From NCBI GenBank assembly GCA_018287875.1, contig JAGVVL010000002.1, positions 8,122,001 to 8,186,000 of the forward strand: a DNA stretch of 64,000 nucleotides. Direction: 5' to 3'. Made by a program: the position numbers and the translations under genes. The DNA comes from Nigrospora sphaerica. Its lineage: Eukaryota > Ascomycota > Sordariomycetes > Amphisphaeriales > Apiosporaceae. Below are positions 22,823 through 33,751 of the stretch, piece after piece; positions within the stretch are counted from its first letter, which is position 1, and the number at the start of each line of letters is the position of its first letter. The notes under the pieces were generated by a model that saw nothing but the letters and a program-made list of their open reading frames with translations, was not told the DNA's origin and made no database searches.

Positions 22823-25800
22823 ATGCCCAAGAGTATACAGCACGACCATGGCCCGAGGAGGAGGGCTTGGTTAGGTCTTCTTCTCCCTGTTGGCTTTTTC
22901 AGCCTGTGTCTCGTGGGCTTCGTCATGTTGAGTTCACCACTTTGGAGCACGTCGTCGAGATCCCATTCCGTGTTAAGGAGGACCCTGGACGGTTGGATGT
23001 CTCCCCACACCATACGAACCATCGAGCGAGACGAAAGCCTGAGGAGGAATTACATCGATCTCCTCGGTCTGACGGCACGTGGCGCCGACTGGCTGGCGGA
23101 ACGATACCCCGGTCTGGAACTTCAGGACACCACTGATGCTCTCAAACTCCATATCCGAGAAGTGTCTGAAATCGCCAATGCCGAATCAAGATCCTTGGTG
23201 CGGCGTCAACTGGGCGGTCTTTTGAACTCGACCGAGTCGGTAGCGTCGGGATTCATATCGGACCAGCTCGGCAAACTCACCAACAGCCTTATCGCCAATG
23301 CCGCCCCCGCCGGCATGTTCCTCGGCATCGGCATCGGGGAGGGAACGGCGACGGGACTGAACTTGTCGACGGCTGCCAACGCGAAGAGGGTAGGAGCCAG
23401 GGTGGCCGCCGCCAACAACATGGAGAAAAGCGGCATAGACGGAGTCATTGAAAACACAGGCAGTGGCCTCATGAGTACTCTACTTGGATCAATCGACCTC
23501 AAAGCCCTCCTTGCCAATCAGTCCGCCGCGCTCGCAGAGCAAGCTGGGCCTGCGGCCCAGGGACTGGCGACCGGCGTGGGCAACGGCTTCGTGCAGGGTT
23601 TCCAGTTGGGCAAGCCGCGTCTAGCGGCATTGTCAAATCCGCATCCGGCCGCATCGCCAAATCAGCACCCAGCGGCATCATTAAATCAGCGTCCAGCGGC
23701 ATCGCTACATCAACGTGCAACGGCGCAGACAGCAGCGGCGAAATCAGTGGCGGGAGAAGCAGCAGCATCACAGCCAGCGGCGGCAAATTCTCCCGCAAAG
23801 TTGGACATCCCCGATGTTCTCAACAAATTTGGCTTCGGTTTAGTCGATACCGTCGCCAGCAACATCGACACGGAGAAAATCAAGGCCCAGATCGGTGGGA
23901 ATCAACAGCAAATCAACATGGTCAAGGCTCAGCTGGCGCCCGCCGCCTTGGGTCTTTCATCTGGCCTGAGTGGCGGCCTCTTGAATGGCTTGAAGATCAA
24001 CCAAGTCGCCCCTCCACAAGGTAGTGATGTGGGTGCCATAGCAGGTTCCTTCGGCTACGGTCTCACCAACACCGTCGCGTCCAACATCAACATGCAGCAG
24101 GTCGTCAAAGGTATCGAAACACTGAATCAAGAGATGGGTCTTAACCGTGAAATGCTCCTGAAGCAGCTCCCGGCCGCTGCTTCAGGCCTTGGCACTGGCC
24201 TAGGCCTGGGCGCCAGCGTGGGCTTGGGTGCTCAGCCCGATCCGGGCGAACTGCCTATGCAAACCATGCCCCCCGGCCAGGTCGACACAGCCGGTGTGGT
24301 GCGCAACTTTGCTTTTGGCCTGTCGTCGCGCTTCCTAGGCAACAACACTCTTGGGAAGATTGTGACCAACCCAAGCTTGCTGGGTATGCCCGCGGGTGGT
24401 GCAACGGGTGCGTTCGCTAATGTCAATTATGGCAAGGTGGCTGGTGGTTTCGCACGAGGACTGGTTCAAGGAGCAGGAGACGGCATAACCGCCATGGGCG
24501 GCCTCCAGGCCATCATCGACGGCAATGCCGCCAACGTGACTGACGTGCCATTGACCCCCATCAGCATGGAAGATTCCGTCAACGGCGCCGCCGTTGGACT
24601 AGGCCAGGGTTTGGGAAGTCAGGGTGTGGCCGTCGGCAAGGTCCTCGTGAGTCAAGTCAAGCTCAATTTCATCCATAAGAAGCGCGACATTGGTGCCGAA
24701 GTTAGCACCCGAGCGCTTCAGGCTCAACAGGCGCCGACCGACACCATGCCCTCCAAGGGGGCGCTATCCTTCTTGAACGGTACCACCCTCAACATCTCCC
24801 AACTAATTGGTGCCGAGACGATATCCTCCGTCATACAGGGGGCCATCGACACTGTCAGCTGCGAGGGTATTGGTGGAATCGCCCTCGTTGGAGTCGGCCT
24901 CGTCAAGTCGGTCACTATTAAGCTCGACGACGACCTGAATCTGACGGCCTTCAAGGATCTTTTACCCAATGGTACCATCCGTTTCAACAACGCCAAGACC
25001 AACAATTATGAACTGGACATGAAATCTGCCATCGACAACGTCAAGCCTCTCAACATTGGCGGCATAAACAACAGCTTCAGGGTAAACGGAAACGGTATTG
25101 TGGTCCTGGTGGCCTTGCTTGTCCTTCACAGTATGTGCATTCCCCTGCAAAATAGGCCGATGATGGAGGGCGTCGCAGCTAACCATGATTTTTCCAAGTC
25201 GGATTGGCCATCGGTGTGTTGCTCACTCTGCTGCCTCTCGTTATCGGTTTGGAGAGCACGCAGAATCTTCTCGGTCGCGTGGGAAAGGCCCACGTACTGG
25301 CGTGGTCCGACAAGTGGGTGAACATATCGTGGATCTTTCTGATCGGGCCATCCATCGTCATCGTCCTGGTCACGGGCGTAGTGGCCAAGGGCAACGCTCC
25401 ACACATGCAAAATGCCCATGGAGTAAGTCAATCCCACCCCGTTTCCCCCCTACCAGCGAGACATTCTATGGCCCCATACATCCGACGCCTTTACTCACGG
25501 CTGTTTCCCAGGTTCTCGGGTTGCTCACGATCCTGCTGGCGCTCTTGGCAACGGCGATGCACTTTGTCGTCAAAATGTGGCAGGTGGGGTCCGCGATGGT
25601 GGCCAACTTGCGACGCGTGGTTCTCAATCTTTTGATGCTGTTCATCGTAATTTCTTCGATGTTGGGATTCAGTGATCTCAGTGCCCTGACGGTCTGCCTC
25701 GTGCAGGTCGTGCCCTTTGCGGTTGCCGTCACCCTCGGCCTCGGCATCTCGGGCGCCTTCTCCATCGGCAGCACTATCGCCATCGTCGATGCTTTCTGGG

Positions 25801-25958
25801 CCATGCGCAAGCCAAAAAATCAGTCTTCGGCCAGCGACAGCGATAACGATGCCCCCGGTGCCAAAGACTTGGAGATGTCGGACGACGCCAGTAAGCACAA
25901 GAAGGTCAAGCTCAAGATCAGTTCGCCCATCCGCAGCCCGTCCATCCGCGACATATGA
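22823..25958 (+). CDS. Large membrane protein: repetitive ectodomain plus cytochrome b561-like membrane core
   Basis: Exons 22823-25130, 25199-25422 and 25512-25958 give 992 aa. Residues about 14-37 form an N-terminal membrane anchor. Residues about 100-740 are a Gly/Ala/Asn-rich region with recurring modules of the form FGFGLVDTVASNI, FGYGLTNTVASNI, FAFGLSSRFLGNN and FARGLVQGAGDGI, spaced roughly 75-110 residues apart, and a short Ala/Pro/Gln repeat near 268-299. From about residue 762 come five or six hydrophobic helices resembling the cytochrome b561/ferric-reductase-like fold, with His769 at the head of the first, a PHMQNAHG segment before the third and TAMHF at its end. A Trp sits where the second helix often has His, so haem binding is uncertain. 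The tail is charged (KHKKVKLK) and probably cytosolic. No function is claimed; a surface redox or adhesion role is possible. Confidence 0.75.
23624..23719 (+). repeat. In-frame 24-bp minisatellite, about four units
   Basis: Four imperfect 24-bp units beginning gcggcat or gccgcat (23624, 23648, 23672, 23696), each coding an eight-residue unit of the type AASxNQxP. It lies inside the long exon of the b561-like protein, so unit gain or loss would change protein length by eight residues without a frameshift. Confidence 0.85.
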
Positions 25959-26502
25959 CGACGATGGTGAGATGACGACAACGAAAGCCAACCCGCGCCC
26001 TCGCCTTTCTCTTCGTTCCTTTTTCTTCTCGTCAGGATACCCCTTGGTGACGGGTCCAGAGAGTAGACTCGGGTAGTTCTGTCCTGGGCCCAGTTTAGCT
26101 GTGCGTTTTCTTAATGCTTCTCAGAATCTTCTATGTACATTTGAATGCTTAAACCTTTACCTTCTTGCGTTCTTGTAAGCCAAGTAGTGATCCATTCACT
26201 GGGGCGTGGAGCCGTGTCTTGAATGTTCGCGTTCTATCCGTTGCGGACACTGTGCAAATGCACTGTGAATCTTGTGTCTTCGCACATTGTCCAATCTCCA
26301 TTTCGGGTATGGAAGCTTGGTTAAAAAGGTCGCTTCCGGGTCTTCCATACTTTGGGTTCTACGTAACGGCGAGTGTCCTTTTTCCCTGCTTCGTTTCGCC
26401 CGTCTCCTTTTTGTCGCTGCTTGCTCATATCCAATACTTTTCTCTATTTGAACAGGCGATTGATTCTCTCCTCGGTCCGTATTTCCTGCTAGCTAGCCCA
26501 GC
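25959..26502. other. Intergenic / promoter of EXPERA gene
   Basis: About 540 bp between the b561-like gene and the EXPERA gene, both on the plus strand. AT-richer and pyrimidine-rich toward 26480, consistent with 3' sequence of one and promoter and leader of the next. An open frame crossing it from 26165 is the EXPERA first exon read through upstream sequence in a different frame and is not supported. Confidence 0.5.
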
Positions 26503-27503
26503 ATGGCCGCCGCCGCCGCGTCGCAGCAGCGCCACTGGCTCGACAACGTGTACCTCGTCTACTTCATCATCCACATCCCCGTCTTGTTCTGTACGTAATC
26601 CTGCCTTGTCCTACCCCCTATGCCCGCGCTGGCCCGCGCTCCCGGGTCTTCCGCCCGAATGCGTCATCCCGGGTGCGCGCCCCTTGGTTCCCAGAACTGC
26701 GGACGTGCCCGCGCCCGACGCGGGCCGGCGCCTTGGCCCCCTTTATTCTGCGCCTCAGGCCCTTTATCAAAAGCTGCCCTCGTCCCGCGTCAACCCCCAT
26801 CCCGCGACACCTCCCTCCCCGCTAACGCGCTCGGTCTTTTTCCTCCCCGGGAATCCAGGCGTCGACCTCGTCCCCTTCTACCCGGCGGCGTGGTACGGGC
26901 CGGCGGGGGCGCTCGCGCCGCTGGGGGCGCTGCGGGCCTACTACCGCGAGACGTACAAGGACCAGTTCTTCTCGGCGACGGCGGCGCCGCCGCGCTTCTT
27001 CGGCCTCTTCGCCTGGCTCGAGCTGCTGCTCCACGTGCCCGTGTCGGCCTGGGCCGTCGGTGCCCTCTGGCCCCGCCAGGGCCGCCGCGGGCTCGGCGGC
27101 GCCGCCCTCGTCGCCCTGCTCGCCTACGGCCTCGAGACGGCCCTCACCACCCTCACCTGCATGTGGGAGGCCGCCGGCTGGGATGACGCCCTCGTCTCCC
27201 CCGCCGAGAAGCGCGTCCTCATCGGCGGCCTCTACGGCGGCTACTTTGCCATCGGTCAGTCCCTTCTACCCTTACCACCTGAGCCCTAAGCCCTTCCTTT
27301 TTTTTTCTTGCTTTTCTTTCAATTCCCCTTTCCCCTTCCCCACCCTTCTTGTTCCGCCGTAGACAGCAAAACTGGGAGAGCTTCGGAGGCTGACGGAAAG
27401 TACAACGGTCCCAGCCCTCGTCATGACGGTGGACATGTGGATCCGTCTGTGCAAACGACTGGAAGTGGCCGACGCTGTCTTGGCCCGAAAGAAGGGATTA
27501 TGA
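26503..27503 (+). CDS. EXPERA-domain membrane protein (TMEM97 / sigma-2 receptor-like)
   Basis: A small four-helix ER membrane protein of the family that includes TMEM97 and emopamil-binding protein, linked to sterol handling. Exons 26503-26590 and 26859-27254 are well supported: DNVYLVYFIIHIPVLF then VDLVPFYP, with the helix-2 acid in FAWLELLLHVP and the helix-3 region LETALTTLTCMWEAAG. The last exon ends at 27503 and reads VPALVMTVDMWIRLCKRL, the usual fourth helix and basic tail. Its left edge is uncertain: acceptor after 27366 with donor 27255 keeps frame (206 aa in total) but adds about 13 polar residues (KLGELRRLTESTT) before the helix; a non-consensus donor at 27259 with an acceptor near 27386 would give a cleaner helix. 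A transcript would settle it. Sterol isomerase activity is not implied. Confidence 0.72.
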
Positions 27504-27980
27504 GGAGGGGCTTGAAGCCCAGTCGCTCGGGGGAGGACCATTCCACTTGGTTTGCGAGCGTCTTCTCGGGATTTCTTCCCCAGACAGCAAGGAGTACCTG
27601 CCGAGTGGGATGCGGTGTGAAGTCAGGGAGGTGTTTCGTGGCCGTGGGCCATTGGGGATCTCGGGGATGCGGTGAAACTAGGTGCGATTAGGGCCTCCGG
27701 GGACACGGTGAAAGTATGTAGGGGGGGGGTTATACAAGTATGTAGGTAGGTATCTTTGGGTGTAACCGGCCGCCAGAGCCGCGCGCCTGTTCTATACCCA
27801 GGGCCTTTAACTCTTGCACCCGTTAAGCGCCTCCTCCCGCCTTCACGCACCGTCTCCAGATGTGCGCGCGCGCTCCTTCATCACCTCTTCCCGCGCCTCT
27901 GTCGGTATTCGCCGTCGCTGCCGACGCACGACTCTTCGTCCGTGACACCCTCGTAGGCGCCGCCCACCGCCGCTTCGTCG
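27504..27980. other. Intergenic, with a G-run and TATG/TAGG short repeats
   Basis: No gene. A run of nine to ten G residues lies near 27721-27730 beside short tatgtagg-type repeats (27714-27750). It separates the EXPERA gene from the decayed LtrA-like locus. Confidence 0.5.
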
Positions 27981-29090
27981 GCACGTGCAGCGCCACCACC
28001 GCATGGGCCCGATCTCGAAGCTGGCAAAAAGCGACTTGAATATGGTGTAGAGAAACTCGTCGAGGTGGTCGTTCATGCGGTCGCCAAGCGTCTCATTGGC
28101 GTCGGGCCGGCTGTCCCAGTGCGCGACGGGGATGCCCTGAATATCGGCAAGCCACTGATTCATGTGGATCGTTGTATAGTCCGACGTCGGCCGGTATTTT
28201 TTTTAATGTCCTTGCTCTCCGCAGCGTGTTGTTGGCGTAGGTGGCGGACGTGTTCATGCACTTGATGGTGTAGCGGGTCTCCTCGCCCGCATATTTGTTG
28301 ACCTCGATTTGAGGACACCACAGGCATCAGCATCGCCGGCCCAACTCGCTACGCTGGGCGCAGGGGGGTCTATCTACGGATTTCCACCATCGGATAAAAC
28401 GGGTGGAAACAGCGCCTGTGGGGAGGAGGCGGACGTGGAAGGGGAAATACAACAGCATGTAGAACAACTGCCGGGGTCCCCTCAGGCCCTCGCGCTCCAT
28501 CTATTCGGAGCAGATCATGAAGGTGAAGTACAGCGCGGCGACGGTCGAGATCAAGGCGCCGATGGTCGGCGGCGCTACGAGGCGTGGGCGTATGCTAGCA
28601 AAACCCGGGGCTCGGGGGGAAGCAGAGTAAAAGGGGGATGCTCAACACGACGACGTGCTCCACCGGCGGCCGTTATTGACGACGAGGGCGACGCTCGCGG
28701 CGATGACGGTGACGCCCTCGTCGAGGAGGACGGTGGTCGGGACGGTCAGGCGCGCGGCCACGAACCATAGATCAGAAAACAGCTGCTCGAGGGGGAAGGG
28801 CGTTCCGTCAGCTGGTCGACTTTCCCCTTTTCTAAACCTCGCCCCTTAACAACAAGAAGAGGCCAGACAGGGGTTCGGGGACCACTCACCTCCAGGATGC
28901 CGTATTCAGAACCGTTTAACTGCTTCGCGATGACGAAAGAAGCGCGACCGCCGCCGGCGGGAGCCGCGCCCGGCTTCCCCACCGGTTCCGTGTCGTGGAG
29001 GACGGCGCCGGCGATCCACGGCAGCGGCCAGCCCGAGTCTCGCTTCGCCTTGGCGCCCGGGGGGCCCGGTAGGTGGCTCGACGCCGCCAT
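27980..29090 (-). pseudogene. Decayed low-temperature-requirement A (LtrA)-like membrane protein gene
   Basis: Fungal LtrA-family proteins are multi-pass membrane proteins of unknown function. On the minus strand a first exon at 29090-28890 (starting MAASSHLPG) joins through a good 107-nt intron (28783-28889) to LFSDLWFVAARLTVPTTVLL and DEGVTVIAASVALVVNNG, which match the family core. Further down PTIGALISTVAALYFTFMIC is followed by an in-frame TAG (28501-28503) where the family has the Trp of the FDWM motif, a TGG to TAG change. Beyond it come RGPRQLFYMLLYFPFHV, FIRWWK, then after another stop VNKYAGEETRYTIKCMNTSA and finally DEFLYTIFKSLFASFE near 28020-28055. The order is that of the family but frames change and stops intervene. 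I call it a relic; an unusual exon structure that skips the stops is the alternative. Confidence 0.62.
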
Positions 29091-30254
29091 GGTCGCGAGC
29101 GCGCGATAGCTGAGCAAACGCCGGAAAAAAAACCGCAGGTGTTTTGGAAGAAGAGGGAAATGTATGTGGCCCCCTCGCCGACTAGAGTTTCGGATTAAAC
29201 ACCCTGGCGCTATGCCTACGTATACCGAGAGACCGCCTGTTTTGACCCCTCGGCTTTTGGGCCCGAAAGCCTCAGCCTTGAACTCGCCCCCATTTTGCCT
29301 CGGCCCCCCAATCGTTTATTCACGGGTTAGGCGAGGCTGTGATATCGAATGGGCGGGTATGACGCGGCGACGTAGTTTCTCTCCTGCACGTCGAGCACAA
29401 CCGGCCAGGCTGACCCCAATGGCCCATGGGGGCGCTTTTTCTTTTTTTCTGGTCTTACTATCGGCTTACATGCACTACAGGGTGACAGCCCGCCGTGGGC
29501 ATTAATGCTACTACCGCGGCCGCGGCGACTTCGGGATTGGCGTAACACTTGCTAAGTTGGGCGCCAGGGGGGAGGGTAAGACGCGCTTTCGCGACACCCA
29601 TTCGGAACAAAAATAGACCCCTGTGACAGGCCGCCTGGTCCGCCTAGGGCAAGGGGACTTCCCTCGCCAAGGACCTCCACCCCCATCTGGATGATACGGC
29701 CGGCCTCACTAGCACGGGTTGCGGCTGAATCAGTTCCTGTCGGGCCATGCAAGAGAGCGGTGTTCTTCTTTGCCGGATTGCTCGTGCAGTAATCTCGGGG
29801 TTTGGGGGCACGATAGAAAGTCATGGCTCGTTATCGCCCCCGCCGTTGAGACCCTGAGTACAGCCCCGGGGTATTCCGGCTAAGACACGCACGATGGGTG
29901 ACAACTCCTCGTCCGTTAGCCCCAGGGCGTTGACATGGGACCGAGGCGGGAGTCGCTGACATGGACGAAACCCCTCGTCAAGCCTCATCAGTTCAGGGGC
30001 TCGCACGGATCCGTCCATCGGGTGGCCCCATTCCCCTTTACACAGTCACCGAGCCACAAAGAGGGTGAAGACTGAGTGAGCACAAGAGATTAAGTAGCCT
30101 TGTTTGGAAGCTGTTGGATTGCACCTGGCAGTAGTCTAGTCTGTAAACGGATACGCAGCTGTTACCGGAAGCGCCTTCGCTCCCCACCGGCCCGGCGAGG
30201 GCTTCGGGACGCCCCCACGGGGGAAACCCGCCCTTCGCCCTAGGACGACAGGAA
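29091..30254. other. Intergenic between LtrA relic and acyl-CoA dehydrogenase
   Basis: About 1.2 kb with no supported gene on either strand. Open frames are short and lack motifs. The right end is the 3' side of the acyl-CoA dehydrogenase. Confidence 0.5.
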
Positions 30255-31728
30255 TCACGCAGTGTACTGCTTTTGCAGCGTCTTGGCAATGGTGTTGAGT
30301 CTGGTGTTGGCAGGGTTAGCGTCGGGCCCCTTCGATACAGGGGAAGGGGGGTCAGGGAAGGTAATGAATGCACTTACTGGATGTTGCTAGTGCCCTCGTA
30401 GATGGCGCCGATCTTGCTGTCGCGCCAGAACTTCTCGGCCAGGCCCTCGCGCACGAAGCCCATGCCGCCCATCCATTCGATGGCGAGGCCCGAGACGCGG
30501 CCGGCGACCTGCGAGGCGTACAGCTTGGCCATGGCGGCGTCGGTGACAAAGTCCTGGCCGGCCTCCTTCTTGCGCGCCGCGTTGTAGACGAGGGCCCGCG
30601 CGGCGGCGATCTCGGTGTACGACTGCGCGATCTGGTGCTGCATGCCCTGGAACTCGCCGACGAGCTGGCCGAACTGGCGGCGGTCGTTCCACACGTACTT
30701 GACGGCGTTCTCCCAGGCGCCCAGCGCCAGGCCCGTCATCTGCGCCGCGATGCCGATGCGGCCCTCGTTCAGCAGGCCGATGGCGTACTTGTAGCCCTGG
30801 CCCACCTCGCCCAGCAGGTTCTCCTTGGGCACGTGCACGTCGTCGAAGTTGAGGACGCACGTCGAGCTGGCCTTGATGCCCAGCTTCTTCTCCTTCTTGG
30901 CGATGCTGAAGCCGGCCATGCCCTTGTCGACGATGAAGGCCGTGATGCCGCGGTAGCCCTTGCTCGGGTCCACGTTGGCGAAGACGATGAAGAACTCGGC
31001 CTCCATCGAGTTGGTGATCCACATCTTGCTGCCCGAGATCTTGTAGCCGTCGGCCGTCTCCTCGGCCTTGGTGGCCAGCGCGAAGGCGTCGGAGCCCGAC
31101 ACGGGCTCCGACAGGCAGAAGCTGCCGACCGTCTTGGTCGCCAGCGCCGGCAAATACTTCTTCTTGAGCGCCGTGCTGCCCCAGTTGAGGATGGCCGTGT
31201 TGACGAGCGTGTTGTGCACGTCCACCATGACGGACACGGACGGGTCCACGCGGGCCAGCTCCTCGATGGCCGCAATGGCGGCCGTGAAGTTCATGCCGGC
31301 GCCGCCAAACTCCTCGGGGATCTCGATGCCCATGAGGCCCTGCTCGAACAGCTGCTCGACGAGCTCCGGGTCCATCTTCTCGGCTTCGTCCATCTCGCGG
31401 ACCTTGGGTAGTATCACCTCGTTGGCGAACTTGGCCACCGTGTCTTTCATCATGGACTCCGTCTCGGACAGGTGGGATATCGGCGTCGGCGGGATGTCAG
31501 TAATGTCGGTGAGGCGGCGCGGGGTAGCCGAGAGGCAGCGCGCCCTGGACGCCCGTCCGTTAGCGACTGAGGAGAGAGCGCGCGGGTGCTTTGCCAAAGA
31601 ACTTACTGTTGCGGCACGGCCGCCAGGGGCCGCATCGCCGGGCTACATCGGGGGGAGGACGAGACTCTGGCGGCAACAAACTGGCTCCGGCGCAACGCGG
31701 GGCGAAGGGCTCTGGCGAGGGAAGACAT
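30255..31728 (-). CDS. Mitochondrial short/branched-chain acyl-CoA dehydrogenase (ACADSB-type)
   Basis: An FAD enzyme that makes the 2,3-enoyl-CoA in isoleucine/valine or short-chain acyl-CoA breakdown and passes electrons to ETF. Exons (minus) 31728-31607, 31544-30378 and 30300-30255 give 444 aa. The N-terminus MSSLARALRPALRRSQFVAA is Arg/Ser/Ala-rich without acids, a mitochondrial presequence; an in-frame upstream codon at 31803 was not used because this Met starts the presequence. FAD and substrate segments FCLSEPVSGSDAFA and KMWITNS are present, as are GYKYAIGLLNEGRIGIAAQM, IEWMGGMGF and the catalytic-Glu loop IYEGTSNIQ, followed across the last intron by LNTIAKTLQKQYTA. The residue pattern is closest to the short/branched-chain group rather than medium-chain or isovaleryl enzymes. 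It is divergent from the mitochondrial ribosomal protein gene. Confidence 0.93.
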
Positions 31729-32418
31729 GGTGGCGGGTGGTGGACAGCAACAACAAAGATGAGGAGGAGGGGAGAGCAGACAGCGGGGGAGGGGAAGGTT
31801 CAAGTACGGGGGCCGAGGGGCCGTTTGAGGAGCTGTCTAGGGCCTCTGTCCAAGGTTGCCAAAGTGTCCTGCCGACGAATCGAGTATTCCTTCCATCCCG
31901 CGTGCCGATCCATAGCCCGCGTCAGATTTCAGCCATCCGAGGGCAGGGCAGGTCGCAACGCCGACGGGGGGTCTGGGGTCACTCAGCCGAGGATAGCCAG
32001 GGCCAGGCACATTCGGTATGCAGGTCTGGGGAAACCGGGGGATCCCAAGACCGGTTGGAACGGGGGCCTGGATGACGATTGACGAGTCAGCTGGCGGGAC
32101 GGCTTTGCTACACAGTACATCTGGCGGGACCTGGCATGTGAGACGGAACCAGGACGGAAATCCCCCACCGTCAGAAATCTTGGCATCTCCATCTTTACGC
32201 GTCCCAATTCCGCTCGGCGCCTAGCCACAGCTGCTGCTCTTTTTCTCGCCCGTCTCCGTGTGGCTTGCTTGTACCCACCAGCCACCCCAGGAATTTCCGC
32301 CGTTACCATCAGCGCCGGCAGCCCAGCATCGCGAGCTCTGGGCCCCGGTAGACGACCCCGAGACCCCCCGATCCCGACCCCCCCGCCGTCCGACTCTTGG
32401 CCCGAAGCCGACGCAACC
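31729..32418. promoter_or_regulatory. Divergent promoter, acyl-CoA dehydrogenase / uS12m
   Basis: About 690 bp between two divergent start codons of mitochondrial-protein genes; no ORF is supported inside. It must contain both promoters. No regulator site was identified. Confidence 0.5.
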
Positions 32419-33276
32419 ATGGCGGCGACCCTCTTCCGATCCCTCATCATGCCGTCGCTGGCGCGGCGGGCGGCCGCGCCCTCGGGCGCCTCGACCCTGC
32501 TTGCCCAGACCCGCGCCTTCTCGAGCACGCCGGCGCCGCTGGCGACCATTAACCAGGCCATGCGGGTACGTCCGGGCCCATGCTCCTCCCCCTCCTTCTC
32601 TGCCGCCGCTGCCGCGCGGGCACGCGATCACCCCGGCTGATTCTCTTCCCTTTCTTCCTTTTCCCCCACCACAGGGATGCCACAAGCCCGGCAAGCGCGC
32701 GCGCCATGCCGTCTCGCCGGCGCTGGCCGAGAAGAACGCGCCGCAGATGAAGGGCGTGTGCCTCAAGGTTGGCATCACGCGGCCCAAGAAGCCCAACTCG
32801 GGCGAGCGCAAGACGGCCCGTATACGCCTCAGCAGCGGCCGCCTCATCACCGCCTACATCCCCGGCGAGGGCCACAACATCCAGCAACACAGCGTCGTCC
32901 TCGTCCGCGGCGGCCGCTCCCAGGATTGCCCCGGTGTGCGATACCACCTCGTTCGCGGCGCCCTCGACCTGGTACGTTGCTTTTCTCCTCGTGGTGCTAT
33001 AGGCCTACCCGCTGGCCGGGTGCCCGGTGCGGTCGGCAGCTGGGGCAGAACAGAGTGAAAGCCATCGGAAAGGGCCGCCCGCCTGCCCCCCCGGTTTGGG
33101 CTTGCGGCGAACGGCCCGGCCTTTCTTGGGTATCTGAGGCCAGGGCGATTCTTGGCCCGGTCCCTACCCGTGCTTTTGGGAATTTGCTAACTCTTGTCCG
33201 CCAGGGTGGTGTCGCCGCTCGGTCGTCCAGTCGCAGCAAGTACGGAACCAAGAAGCCGAAGAAGGCATCTACATAA
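32419..33276 (+). CDS. Mitochondrial small-subunit ribosomal protein uS12m
   Basis: Component of the mitoribosome decoding centre. Exons 32419-32565, 32675-32971 and 33205-33276 give 171 aa. The first exon is a presequence ([20 protein letters not shown] to AFSSTP) ahead of the conserved start [16 protein letters not shown]. The uS12 hallmarks follow: [20 protein letters not shown], the decoding loop, then the second loop with [21 protein letters not shown], and the basic tail [15 protein letters not shown]. All three joins keep frame and motifs. Length fits a fungal uS12m with presequence. The gene shares a promoter region with the acyl-CoA dehydrogenase. Confidence 0.96.
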
Positions 33277-33751
33277 GTAGGTAGAGCCTTCGGTGGCTAC
33301 GAATAAAGAAAGAGGATTCATGACTTTAGATGTGGGCAAGCCCCACGATTCGGGATGCAATGGATATCCAGGGGTGGAAGCTATGGGCCCTGCCTGCTGT
33401 AGAAGACAGGCGCGGCAGGGTGGCTAAGCGTACGCTGCATGCACCATCACGCTCGAAATGTACAGTATAGAGGCGGAGGAACCGATGGGCAATCCACTTT
33501 GCCTTCCAAAAGACACGATACTTTATTGTCGTTTGCCGATGCCGAAGCACTTCCCATAAACGCGCCCCCGGTCTCGGCCGACCGCCCTCAAGTCACTCCC
33601 CGTTGACGCCTGCCAGAGTGCCTACTCTGCGCCGGCCACCCCTATGCCCCCGAACGAATACACACATAACGAGATTCGGCATTAGATAAGGTATGGAGCA
33701 GCTTTTGTTGTTTTTGTTACAAGGATTCTACGTCGCCGATCTAGGGGCGCC
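33277..33751. other. Convergent 3' intergenic, uS12m / mannosyltransferase
   Basis: Shared 3' region of about 475 bp; no ORF with support. Contains an AATAAAG sequence near 33302, about 25 nt after the uS12m stop, which may act in polyadenylation. Confidence 0.45.

Noticed and set aside
22240..23136. 298-aa plus-strand open frame overlapping the start of the b561-like gene
   Set aside because: It conflicts with the well-supported frame from 22823 and has no motif.
26165..27289. 374-aa open frame through the EXPERA gene
   Set aside because: It reads across a 268-nt intron; only the part after 26859 is real coding sequence.
30368..31411. 347-aa plus-strand open frame over the acyl-CoA dehydrogenase
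   Set aside because: Antisense shadow; composition is Leu/Gly/Val/Asp-rich without domains.
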